Source: Methylobacterium dankookense (GTDB lineage Bacteria > Pseudomonadota > Alphaproteobacteria > Rhizobiales > Beijerinckiaceae). From it: a stretch of DNA of 64,000 nt. A program made the translations under genes and the position numbers. Under the pieces are notes generated by a model that saw only the letters and a list, made by a program, of their open reading frames with translations, had not been told where the DNA came from and did no database searches. The stretch spans positions 124,001-188,000 of the forward strand of contig NZ_CABFVH010000005.1 of NCBI RefSeq assembly GCF_902141855.1, given 5' to 3'. The number at the start of each line of letters is the position of its first letter. The first letter of the stretch is position 1. This document shows positions 17,505 to 27,704 of the stretch, in pieces.

Positions 17505-18037
17505 TGGCACAGGCCGCACAGATCCGGACCGTATCGGCCCCCGAAACCGGCCCGCGGATGAGCGCGCTGCAGCGCCTCCTCGCCCCCGTCTTGGTGGAGG
17601 CCGAGCCCGCGATCGTGTCGCTGGTTCTGGAAGCAGGGGAGGGCATCCCGGCGGAGGACGGCTCCGCTGAGACAGACTGGCCGGCCGCCATCCAGATGAT
17701 CCGCGACGTGGCCTCGCGCGTCCGCCAGGCCCGGGCGGAAGCCGACGAGGTGGGCCGCCGCGCAGAGGCGCTCGCCGAACGCAGCGCGCGCCAGGCCGCG
17801 GAGGCCGAGACGCGTCTGCGCCTCGCCGAGGCCGAGACGCAGGGCGCACTCCTGCGTGCTGAGCAAGCCGAGGCGGCAGCCCGTGCGGCCGAGGCCCGGG
17901 CCGCTCAGGCGGAAGAGGCGATGCGGGCCGCGCAGGCGGACCGGCAGGAGGCGCAGGTCTGGCTCAAGCGCCTCTACGCCAGCGTGCTAACGGAATTCGA
18001 AGGCCTGACAGAGGTCCCGGCAGCGCGTGCCGCCTGA
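17504..18037 (+). CDS. Coiled-coil protein of unknown function (second of a tandem pair)
   Basis: A 177-residue paralogue of the preceding protein. An N-terminal, probably folded helical region (MSALQRLLAPVLVEAEPAIV) leads to a continuous Ala/Glu/Arg coil from about residue 70 to 150. The C-terminal cap is QVWLKRLYASVLTEFEGL, clearly related to DWLARVHETITSEFAAF of its neighbour. It is translationally coupled to the first gene. No family could be named; similarity to TolA- or CheZ-like coils is likely to be compositional only. Confidence 0.7.
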   Translation: MAQAAQIRTVSAPETGPRMSALQRLLAPVLVEAEPAIVSLVLEAGEGIPAEDGSAETDWPAAIQMIRDVASRVRQARAEADEVGRRAEALAERSARQAAEAETRLRLAEAETQGALLRAEQAEAAARAAEARAAQAEEAMRAAQADRQEAQVWLKRLYASVLTEFEGLTEVPAARAA

Positions 18038-18112
18038 CGGCGGTCCCTCCGGGCGCCTCGGGTCCTCTGACCTCAGGCGAAGGATGATCTCGTTCGAACC
18101 CGGATCGCCGGG

Positions 18113-19834
18113 TCAGACCCCGACCGATCGGGCGACGACGAGGCGCAGGGCCGGGCGCTCGCTCAAGGCTGCGGCGACCTTGCGCTCCAGCTCCGTGCCA
18201 CGGAACGGCTTCTGCACGATCCTGTCCTCACAGACCGACTCGACCTGCATAAGAGCCGTGCGGTCGGCATAACCTGTGGCGAAGATCACCGGCAGGGCAG
18301 GCCGGTGTCGGCGTATCTCGCAGGCGGCTTCCGCCCCGTTCATACCGGGCATGGCGAAATCGAGCACGACGAGATCAATATCCGTGCCCTCAGCGAGGAC
18401 CCGCAGCGCAGCCGACCCGGAACCGGCTTCGTGAATCTGATAGCCGGCTTCTGAGAGGCGCGTCACCGTGATCTCGCGGACCGCCTCGTCGTCGTCCACG
18501 ACGAGCACCACCGGCCGTTCGCCTTGCGGACGCGGCGGATGCGCTTCGCTTTCTTCGCCCACAACAGCCCCCGGCTCCACCGCGGCTCGGGGCAGGAAGA
18601 CGCGGACCGTGGTGCCCTCGCCGAGGCACGTCTCGATGCGCACGCCGCCGCCCGACTGCTTTGCGAAGCCGTAGACCTGGGCGAGGCCGAGGCCCGAGCC
18701 CTTGCCGACTTCCTTGGTGGTGAAGAATGGCTCGAAGACGCGCTTCAGCACCTCCGGGTGGATGCCGCTGCCGGTGTCCGAGATGGCGATCGTCACATGC
18801 TCGCCGGCGGGCGGCGCCTCCGGCCGGTCCGGCTCGCCGAGGATCGCGTTCGCGGTCTCGATGGTAAGGCGCCCACCCACCGCCATGGCGTCGCGGGCGT
18901 TGATGGCGAGGTTGAGGATGATCAGCTCGATCTGCGTCGGGTCGGCCAGCGCCGGCCACAGCCCCGGCTCCAGCACCATAGCGATCTCGACGGCGCCGCC
19001 GATGGAGCTCTGCAAGAGGTCGCGCATCGCCGCGACGGTATCGTTGAGCCGTACCGGCACCGGCTCCAGGCGTTGGCGCCGGGAGAAGGCAAGGAGCTGC
19101 GCGGTGAGCCGTGCGCCGCGGTCGGCCGCCGCGCGCATGGTGTCGATGCGTCGGCGCGAGCGCTCGTCCGGAACCGCCCGGCCAAGGAATTCGAGATTGC
19201 CTGCTATGACGGTGAGCAGGTTGTTGAAGTCGTGGGCTATGCCGCTGGTGAGCTGGCCGACCGCCTCGAGGCGTTGAGCCTGGCGAAGGGCTTCCTCGAT
19301 GCGCTGACGTTCGATGATCTCGCGGCGCAGCTCGGCATTGGCCTCGGCGAGCTCGGCAGTGCGCGCGGCGACCCGCGCCTCCAGGCTCTCGTTGAGGCTC
19401 CGCAGGGCCTCCGCCGACGCGCGCCGCTCGGACCGGGCCTGCGCCTCGGCGAGCGCCCGCAGCACCGTGCGCGGCAGCCGGTCGAGCCGCTGCTTGACGA
19501 CGTAGTCGGTGGCCCCCGTCTTCAGGGCCTCGACGGCGACGTCCTCGCCGAGCGTGCCCGAGACGAAGACGAAGGGGATGTCCGGGCAATGCCCGCGGGC
19601 ATGGTCCAGGGCCGCGAGCCCGTCGAAGGTCGGCAGCACGTAGTCGGCGAGGATCAGGTCGTGGCAGGGCTCGGCGACCGCCGCGGCGAAGGCCTCGCGT
19701 GTCATCACCCGGTCGATGCGGCAATCGAGGCCCGCATCCTCGAGCGCCGCCGCGATCAGCTCGGCGTCGAGGTCGCTGTCCTCGATGAGCAGGATGCGGA
19801 TGGGCGCGGCCGCGCCCGCGTCGCGCCCGCTCAT
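18113..19834 (-). CDS. Hybrid sensor histidine kinase, REC-HisKA-HATPase-REC
   Basis: A 573-residue cytosolic hybrid kinase. An N-terminal receiver (about residues 12-130; phospho-acceptor D in LILADYVLPTFDG) is followed by a coiled-coil linker, HisKA with the phospho-histidine in SGIAHDFNNLLTV, and HATPase_c motifs NLAINARDAM, DTGSGI and FFTTKEVGKGSGLGL. A second receiver lies at about 440-560 (VVLDFAMPGMNG). There is no membrane segment or classic input domain, so the first receiver is probably the input. Its start overlaps the stop of the upstream single-receiver gene by four bases, making it the last gene of the phytochrome phosphorelay operon. Confidence 0.93.
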   Translation of the reverse strand: MSGRDAGAAAPIRILLIEDSDLDAELIAAALEDAGLDCRIDRVMTREAFAAAVAEPCHDLILADYVLPTFDGLAALDHARGHCPDIPFVFVSGTLGEDVAVEALKTGATDYVVKQRLDRLPRTVLRALAEAQARSERRASAEALRSLNESLEARVAARTAELAEANAELRREIIERQRIEEALRQAQRLEAVGQLTSGIAHDFNNLLTVIAGNLEFLGRAVPDERSRRRIDTMRAAADRGARLTAQLLAFSRRQRLEPVPVRLNDTVAAMRDLLQSSIGGAVEIAMVLEPGLWPALADPTQIELIILNLAINARDAMAVGGRLTIETANAILGEPDRPEAPPAGEHVTIAISDTGSGIHPEVLKRVFEPFFTTKEVGKGSGLGLAQVYGFAKQSGGGVRIETCLGEGTTVRVFLPRAAVEPGAVVGEESEAHPPRPQGERPVVLVVDDDEAVREITVTRLSEAGYQIHEAGSGSAALRVLAEGTDIDLVVLDFAMPGMNGAEAACEIRRHRPALPVIFATGYADRTALMQVESVCEDRIVQKPFRGTELERKVAAALSERPALRLVVARSVGV

Positions 19835-20292
19835 CGGCCGCCCGACCGCGGGAGCCGGCCCGGAGGGGCCTCGTTCAGGACGGCCCAGAACACGCCGAGG
19901 TCGCGGATCGCGTCGAGGAAGGCCTGGAAGCCCACCGGCTTGACCACGAAGGCGTTGACGCCGAGTTCGTAGGAGCGGACGAGGTCGCTCTCCTCCCGCG
20001 AGGCGGTGAGCATCACGATCGGGATGATCCGCAGCAGCGGGTCGCTCTTGATGGCGGCGAGCACTTCGAGCCCGTCGACCTTGGGCAGCTTCAGGTCGAG
20101 CAGGACCACGGCCGGGTCGAGGGCCTCGCGCCGGGCATAGGTGCCGCGCCGGTAGAGGAAGTCGAGGGCCTCCGCCCCATCGCGGCAGATCACCACCTCG
20201 TTGGCGAGCTGGCTCTCCTCGAGGGCGGCGAGCGTCAGCTCGATGTCGTTCGGGTTGTCCTCGACGAGGAGGATCGGCTTGAGGTCGGCCAT
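19831..20292 (-). CDS. Rcp1-like single-domain response regulator
   Basis: A 153-residue stand-alone receiver with acidic residues in LLVEDNPNDIEL, the phospho-acceptor D in VVLLDLKLPKVDG, a switch T in MLTAS, and the lysine in VVKPVGF. The sequence around EVVICRDGAEALDFLYRRG is typical of Rcp1-class regulators that serve phytochrome kinases. It starts 17 bases after the phytochrome stop and overlaps the hybrid kinase by four bases. It is the expected phosphate acceptor of the phytochrome and may pass the signal to the hybrid kinase (inference). Confidence 0.92.
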   Translation of the reverse strand: MADLKPILLVEDNPNDIELTLAALEESQLANEVVICRDGAEALDFLYRRGTYARREALDPAVVLLDLKLPKVDGLEVLAAIKSDPLLRIIPIVMLTASREESDLVRSYELGVNAFVVKPVGFQAFLDAIRDLGVFWAVLNEAPPGRLPRSGGR

Positions 20293-20308
20293 GTCCGGTC
20301 CGTGGGGG

Positions 20309-22555
20309 TCAGGCGCACAACGGCAGCGTGAAGCGGAAGGTTGCGCCGCGGCCGAGTTCGCCCTGCGCGGACGTCCGGCCGCCATGCCGCTCGACGATGC
20401 GGCGGACATTGGCGAGCCCGATGCCGGTGCCCTCGAACTCCTCCGTGCGGTGCAGGCGCTGGAACACGCCGAACAGCTTGCCGACATAGGCCATGTCGAA
20501 GCCGACGCCGTTGTCGCGGACGAAGAAGGCGGCCTCGCCGTCGCGGTCGGGCTCGCGCGCGACCTCGATCACCGTCTCGGGCTCGCCGCGCGTGTATTTG
20601 AGGGCGTTCGAGAGCAGGTTCTCGACCACGAGCCGCAACATCATCGGGTCGGCCCGGACCCGGCCGAGCGGCCCGATCCGCCACTGCACCCGGCGCTCGG
20701 GGGCGACGTCGCGCATCGCCTTCCGGCGCACCTCCTCGACGATCAGGTTCATGTCGAGGTCGATGCGTTTCAGGGCGTTGCGGCCCATCTGCGAGAAGGC
20801 GAGCAGGTTGTCGACGAGGGTGCCGGCCGAGAAGGCCGCCTCGACCAGGGTGTCGAGGTAGTGCCGGCCCTTCTCGGAGAGGTTGGCGCCGTCCCGCGTC
20901 CGCAGCAGCTCGGCATAGCCGACGATGTGGCGGAAGGGCGCGCGCAGGTCGTGGCTGACCGAGTAGGAGAAGGCCTCCAGCTCCTTGTTGGAGCGCTGCA
21001 GCTCCACGCTCAGCGCCGCCATCTCCTCGGCCCGGCGCAGCACGATGCCGAGGATCGCCGCGCGCAGGTCCTTGGCGGTGTCGATCTCGGGGAGCGACCA
21101 GGGCAGGGCTCGCCCCTGGACGGTCTCCTTCCAGGTCTCGAAGGAGGTGCGCGGATGGAGCCGGGCGGGTCCGCCGGCCGGGTCCGGGGTGGCGGCCTTG
21201 GTCGGGTTGCCGCCCCATTTCACGGTCCGCACCGCCTCGGGCCGGAACCAGAGCACGTAGCTCGCGTAGCGCTGCGAGACCGCGATGGCGAGGAGGCCGC
21301 TCGCCGTCTCGGTGCAGGCGGCGGCCGGCGCATGGGCCTCGGCGAGGGCCTCGGTGGCGTAGACCTCCTCGCCGCCGTGCCGCGCCGAGAGCCAGCGGTA
21401 GATGTCGCGCACCGCCGCCTCCGGCGGCGTCCGGCCGACGAGCCGGCAGGTCCCGGCGGTGACGATCGCCGCCCCGCCCGCCTCCGTCAGCGCCAGCAGG
21501 TCGTCGGGCCGGGCGAGCAGGCCGTCGTGGAAATCCTCGGTCTCGGCCATGGCGCCGAGCAGGCGCTGGGCGATCGCGCCGAGCCTCAGGCGCTGCTCGG
21601 CCTCGGCGCCTCGCTCGCGCGCGGCGAGCTGCAGGGCGAAGATGCGGGTGAGGAAGTCGCAGGCGTTGCGCGCCGGCAGCGGAACGCGCCGGGGCGCGTG
21701 GTCGTGGCAGGAGATCAGGCCCCAGAGCGCCCCGTCCACGAGGATCGAGACCGACATCGAGGCCTGCGTGCCCATGTTGCGCATGTAGGCGACGTGCACG
21801 GGCGAGACGCTGCGCAGCACCGACTGGCTGAGGTCGAGGGGCGCCTCCGTGCCCGGCGTCAGCGCCGGCACGATCGGCACCGGCGCGTAGCCCGCGTCGG
21901 GGATGATGCGCAGGCGGTTGCGCCGGTAGAGCTCGCGCGCCTGGGCCGGGATGTCGGAGGCGGGGAAGCGCAGGTCGAGATAGGAGGGCAGCACGCCGTT
22001 GCCGTCCTCGGCCACCACGGTGCCGTGCCAGTCCCGGTCGAAGCGGTAGACGAGGGCGCGGTCGAAGCCGGTGGCGTGGCGGATCTCGACGGCGAGGAGC
22101 CGGCACAGCTCGGCCACGGTCGGCGCCGCGAGCAGGCCCTCCACGAAGGCGTCGAGGCGCGAGGACAGCGCGTCGAGCCCCCCGGCCGGGCCGCTCGCGT
22201 CGGCCTCCTCCATCTCGACGAGGGTGAGGTCGCCGGAGCGGTGCACGGCGAGGTCGTAGGCGCGGGCCTTCCCGGCGGTCGCGAGCGTCAGCGTGCGCAG
22301 GTGGCGCGCGCCCGTGCCGGCCTCGACGGGCGCCGCGGCCAGCGCGGCGGCGATCTCGGGGAAGGCTGCGTCGAGTTCGAGGCCCAGCACGGCGTCCGGC
22401 CCGGCCGGGACGTTCGCGCTCGCCTGCACGATCCGCCGCTCCGCGCCGTGCAGCGCCAGCAGGAAGCCGTGCGGCTGCAGCGTGCCGGGGCGGTGGATCG
22501 GCTCCCGGTCGCAGGCCGTGAGATCCGCCTCGGGCGACCGTGCGGCCGAACTCAA
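20309..22555 (-). CDS. bphP: Bacteriophytochrome histidine kinase
   Basis: A 748-residue PAS-GAF-PHY-HisKA-HATPase photoreceptor. The biliverdin-attachment cysteine is present at C15 (TACDREPIHRPG), and LQPHG follows. The GAF domain has the chromophore-pocket motif PASDIP (198-203) and a conserved H (HVAYMRN, about 254; SCHDH, about 284). The kinase histidine is about H535 in SYSVSHDLRAPF, and the ATPase ends EGTGIGLANVRRIVERHGG. The expected function is red/far-red reversible kinase control. The start is the TTG at 22555 with a GAGGGAG site about ten bases upstream; a stop lies 45 bases above, so no ATG is available. No heme oxygenase gene is nearby to supply biliverdin. Confidence 0.95.
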   Translation of the reverse strand: MSSAARSPEADLTACDREPIHRPGTLQPHGFLLALHGAERRIVQASANVPAGPDAVLGLELDAAFPEIAAALAAAPVEAGTGARHLRTLTLATAGKARAYDLAVHRSGDLTLVEMEEADASGPAGGLDALSSRLDAFVEGLLAAPTVAELCRLLAVEIRHATGFDRALVYRFDRDWHGTVVAEDGNGVLPSYLDLRFPASDIPAQARELYRRNRLRIIPDAGYAPVPIVPALTPGTEAPLDLSQSVLRSVSPVHVAYMRNMGTQASMSVSILVDGALWGLISCHDHAPRRVPLPARNACDFLTRIFALQLAARERGAEAEQRLRLGAIAQRLLGAMAETEDFHDGLLARPDDLLALTEAGGAAIVTAGTCRLVGRTPPEAAVRDIYRWLSARHGGEEVYATEALAEAHAPAAACTETASGLLAIAVSQRYASYVLWFRPEAVRTVKWGGNPTKAATPDPAGGPARLHPRTSFETWKETVQGRALPWSLPEIDTAKDLRAAILGIVLRRAEEMAALSVELQRSNKELEAFSYSVSHDLRAPFRHIVGYAELLRTRDGANLSEKGRHYLDTLVEAAFSAGTLVDNLLAFSQMGRNALKRIDLDMNLIVEEVRRKAMRDVAPERRVQWRIGPLGRVRADPMMLRLVVENLLSNALKYTRGEPETVIEVAREPDRDGEAAFFVRDNGVGFDMAYVGKLFGVFQRLHRTEEFEGTGIGLANVRRIVERHGGRTSAQGELGRGATFRFTLPLCA

Positions 22556-22642
22556 TGCATGCGCTCCCTCGCCCTCTCCGTCGCGGTCGTCCGGCGCCTA
22601 TACACCCGGCACGGGTGTGAAGGCGACCCGGGGCGGAGGTGG

Positions 22643-22876
22643 CTACCGGTCGCGCTCCTCCTGCCCGAGGATGCCGCGCGCGGCGAGATGGAGGAGGAGG
22701 CCCGTCAGGATCGAGGCCGCGACGATCGCCAGCACCTGCAACCCGGTCACGCCCGGGCGCGTGCCGAAGCTGTAGGCGAGCAGCGAGCCGCAGGTCCCGG
22801 CCGACACCACGCCCGAGGCGATGGTGTTGAGCCAAGTCGCGGATAGACGTCTCCGTTCCTGGTTCACGTCGACCAT
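22643..22876 (-). CDS. Small two-segment membrane protein of unknown function
   Basis: A 77-residue protein with two hydrophobic helices (WLNTIASGVVSAGTCGSLLAY and VLAIVAASILTGLLLHLAA) joined by a short loop, and charged ends. ATG at 22876 has a GCAGAGGC site upstream. It precedes the phytochrome operon on the same strand by about 90 bases, but there is no sequence link to light sensing. No family recognised. Confidence 0.6.
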   Translation of the reverse strand: MVDVNQERRRLSATWLNTIASGVVSAGTCGSLLAYSFGTRPGVTGLQVLAIVAASILTGLLLHLAARGILGQEERDR

Positions 22877-23367
22877 GCCTCTGCGGGACCGATATAGGTT
22901 TATAGTCAGATAGAGGGAATTTGGGCGGATTCGGAGAATGGCCGAGACCCTTGCACGGCGCAAGAACAAAAAGCGAACACATGGCACGCGTCAGGGTTGC
23001 ACCAGGTCTTGCCTTCGTGCGGGCCTGTGGAAAGCTGTGGAGGGGTGTGGACGGCGCGTCGCCCGGAGCCGCTGCTGTGACGCTCCCCTCACGCTCAACC
23101 GGCATCCGCTTCGACTGGGGAACGGGCCTCGCCTTCCCTTGCGGCAGAGCTATCGCACATGGGTCAAGAGGTTGAAGAGATGGCCTTTTCCCAAGCAGCG
23201 CGCTTCATCTTCTCGCGATGGGGATGCCTTCGGGATCGGCTTCGAGGATCTTGCGCGCCATGCCGCGCAGGGCAGCCCCTCTCTCTCGAATGGACGTTCC
23301 TTCGTCTCCGGTCTGAACATCCGGAAGGAGGTGAGGGCCCGTCGCGCTTGGGCGCGGGGCCCTCGCT
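22877..23367. other. Gene-poor stretch upstream of the small membrane protein and downstream of tex
   Basis: About 490 bases with lower GC than the surroundings around 22880-22930 (TATAGGTTTATAGTCAGATA), which may hold the promoter of the minus-strand small membrane protein. No confident gene. A minus-strand frame ending at 23205 encodes a protein-like tail (GMARKILEADPEGIPIARR), which could be a decayed or very short gene. A hairpin sits at its right end (23333-23364). Confidence 0.4.
23333..23364. terminator. Hairpin just past the tex stop codon
   Basis: GAGGGCCC (23333-23340) pairs with GGGCCCTC (23357-23364), with further GC pairing possible inside. It lies four bases beyond the end of tex on the minus strand. 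There is no clear U-tract, so it may be a weak terminator or 3'-end stabiliser. Confidence 0.45.
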
Positions 23368-25707
<2,340 letters not shown>

Positions 25708-25769
25708 GCCGTCTCCCCCTGTCCAGCCGCGGCGGTGTGGATCCGCGGGCCGGGAGCGTCAAGGCGGGA

Positions 25770-26288
25770 TCAGTTCAGGCGCAGGATCGCGGCGTTGAGG
25801 AGCGTCGCGAAGGAGACCCAGGCGGCGTAGGGCACGAGGAGCCAGGCGACGAGCCGGTCGAAGCGCCAGGACAGGCGGATGGTCCAGAGCACCATGACGA
25901 GGAGCGCCACCACCACGACGAGGGCGGGGCCGATCGCGTGGGCGGTGAAGAAGACCGGGCTCCAGGCGGCGTTCAGCGCGAGCTGCACCGCGAAGGCGAG
26001 GATGGCGAGCCACCAGCCCTGGCGCGAGGGGCCCGTGCGCGGCATGGCGCCGAGCAGCCGCCAGGCCGCGTAGGCGATCATCGCGTAGAGGATCGTCCAG
26101 GCGACGGGGAAGAGCCAGTTCGGCGGGTTGAAGGCGGGCTTGTTCAGCCCCGCATACCAGCCGGGGATCTCGCCCTGCGTGGCGACCGAGCCGACGATCG
26201 CGGTGGCCGCCACCGGCAGCACGGCCGCCGCGATCCGGAGCACGGGGCCGAGCGCCGGCCGTTCGGGGACATGGGTGACGGTGCTCAT
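25770..26288 (-). CDS. tspO: TspO/MBR family membrane protein
   Basis: A 172-residue protein with five predicted membrane helices and the TspO signature WYAGLNKPAFNPPNWLFPVAWTILY plus WRLLG and ALNAAWSPVFF. TspO proteins bind porphyrins and other tetrapyrroles; in Rhodobacter, TspO modulates photopigment gene expression in response to oxygen. ATG at 26288 (MSTVTHVPERP); the frame is open further upstream, but the conserved region fits this start. Divergent from the PLP enzyme gene. Confidence 0.92.
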   Translation of the reverse strand: MSTVTHVPERPALGPVLRIAAAVLPVAATAIVGSVATQGEIPGWYAGLNKPAFNPPNWLFPVAWTILYAMIAYAAWRLLGAMPRTGPSRQGWWLAILAFAVQLALNAAWSPVFFTAHAIGPALVVVVALLVMVLWTIRLSWRFDRLVAWLLVPYAAWVSFATLLNAAILRLN

Positions 26289-26427
26289 CTCACTCGCTCG
26301 CGGGGTGCAGTCCTGTCCGGCGGACGGACGCCTTGCGGGGCCGGCGCGGATCGTGCCACGCGGCCCTGAAGGCACCTAGCGCGCGGCGGCCCGGCGATCA
26401 GGGCCCGCGCCAGATCGGGAGACCGCC

Positions 26428-27624
26428 ATGTCACGGACTGATGGGTCCCAGGGCAACGCGCCGGAGGCGCCCGAGGATGCGGGCGGCTTCTCGCGCCGCA
26501 GCCGCGCGGTGCAGGCGCTCGGCCGCATCGACCCGATCACCAAGGGCGTGGTGCCGCCGCTCCACGTGGCGACGACCTTCATCCGCGATCCCGACAACGC
26601 CTATTCCTCCGGCTTCGTCTACGCGCGGCCGGACAACGCCACCGTGCGGGAGGCGGAAGCCGTGCTCGCCATGCTGGAAGAGGCGGCCGGCGCCATGCTG
26701 TTCGGCTCCGGCATGGCGGCGGCCACCGTCCTGTTCGGCGCGCTCGAGCCGGGCGACCACGTCGTCGCCCCCACCGTCATGTACTGGGCGTTGAAGCGCT
26801 GGCTGCGCGAGGAGGGCCCGCGCCGGGGCCTCAGCGTCGATTTCGTGGATGCGGAGCGGCCCGAGGCGCTCCGCGGCGCGGTGCGGGCCGGCCGGACGAA
26901 GCTCGTCTGGATCGAGACGCCGGGCAACCCGCTCTGGACCGTCACCGACATCGCGGGCGCCGCCGAGATCGCGCACGCGGCCGGGGCCCGGCTCGCGGTG
27001 GATTCCACCGCCGCCTCGCCGGTCCATACACGGCCGCTGGCCCTTGGCGCCGACCTCGTGATGCATTCGGGCACCAAGATCCTGAACGGCCACTCGGACG
27101 TGGTGGCGGGTGTGCTCGCCGCGCGCGAGGCCGACGCGTTCTGGGCCCGGATCGGCGCGCTCCGCGCGAGCGGCGGCGCCATCCTCGGCCCGTTCGAGGC
27201 CTATCTCCTCACGCGCTCGCTGCGCACGCTGCATCTGCGCGCCGGCGCCCAGGCCGCGGGCGCGCTGGAGCTGGCGACGCGGCTGAGCACCCATCCCCAC
27301 GTGGCGCACGTGCTCTATCCGGGGCTCGCCGACGATCCCGGCCATGCGGTGGCGGCGCGCCAGATGGAGGGCGGCTTCGGCTACATGCTCTCGATCCGGG
27401 TCGCGGGCGGCGAGGCGGCGGCGATCGCCACCGCCGCGCGGGTGCGCCTGTGGAAGCGGGCGACCTCGCTCGGCGGCGTCGAGAGCCTGATCGAGCACCG
27501 CGCCTCGGTGGAGGGGCCGGGCACGCCCTGCCCGACGGACCTGCTGCGCCTCTCCACCGGCATCGAGGACCCGGCCGACCTCTACGTCGACCTCGACGCG
27601 GCGCTCCGGGCGGCGCATGGATGA
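26428..27624 (+). CDS. Cystathionine gamma-synthase/beta-lyase family PLP enzyme
   Basis: A 398-residue fold-type I PLP enzyme of the Cys/Met metabolism family. Landmarks are VVPPLHVATTFIRDP, FVYARPDNATVREAE, GSGMAAAT, WIETPGNPLWTVTDI and the PLP lysine in HSGTKILNGHSDVVAG, then TSLGGVESLIEHRAS near the end. The active-site pattern does not let me choose between cystathionine gamma-synthase, gamma-lyase, beta-lyase or sulfhydrylase activity. ATG at 26428. Followed by a family 3 repeat and then the converging iron permease gene. Confidence 0.9.
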   Translation: MSRTDGSQGNAPEAPEDAGGFSRRSRAVQALGRIDPITKGVVPPLHVATTFIRDPDNAYSSGFVYARPDNATVREAEAVLAMLEEAAGAMLFGSGMAAATVLFGALEPGDHVVAPTVMYWALKRWLREEGPRRGLSVDFVDAERPEALRGAVRAGRTKLVWIETPGNPLWTVTDIAGAAEIAHAAGARLAVDSTAASPVHTRPLALGADLVMHSGTKILNGHSDVVAGVLAAREADAFWARIGALRASGGAILGPFEAYLLTRSLRTLHLRAGAQAAGALELATRLSTHPHVAHVLYPGLADDPGHAVAARQMEGGFGYMLSIRVAGGEAAAIATAARVRLWKRATSLGGVESLIEHRASVEGPGTPCPTDLLRLSTGIEDPADLYVDLDAALRAAHG

Positions 27625-27646
27625 GGGGAGCCGTGATCGTCGATCT

Positions 27647-27697
27647 CCAGGGCTCCGCCCTGGACCCGCGAGAGGGCTGAGCCCTCTCGACACCCTG
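27647..27697. repeat. Family 3 palindromic repeat, copy 1
   Basis: Two back-to-back dyads: CCAGGGC/GCCCTGG-type (27647-27663) and GAGAGGGC-tga-GCCCTCTC (27670-27688), then GACACCC. A longer copy with the same order lies at 45950-46024. It sits between two convergent genes and may act as a bidirectional terminator. Confidence 0.7.
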
Positions 27698-27704
27698 GAC
27701 GGCC

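Noticed and set aside
20235..23105. A 956-codon minus-strand frame across the phytochrome gene
   Set aside because: Same reason; the phytochrome frame has all expected motifs and this one has none.
23205..23310. A short minus-strand gene encoding GMARKILEADPEGIPIARR
   Set aside because: No credible start codon with a ribosome-binding site; kept only as a remark on the intergenic region.
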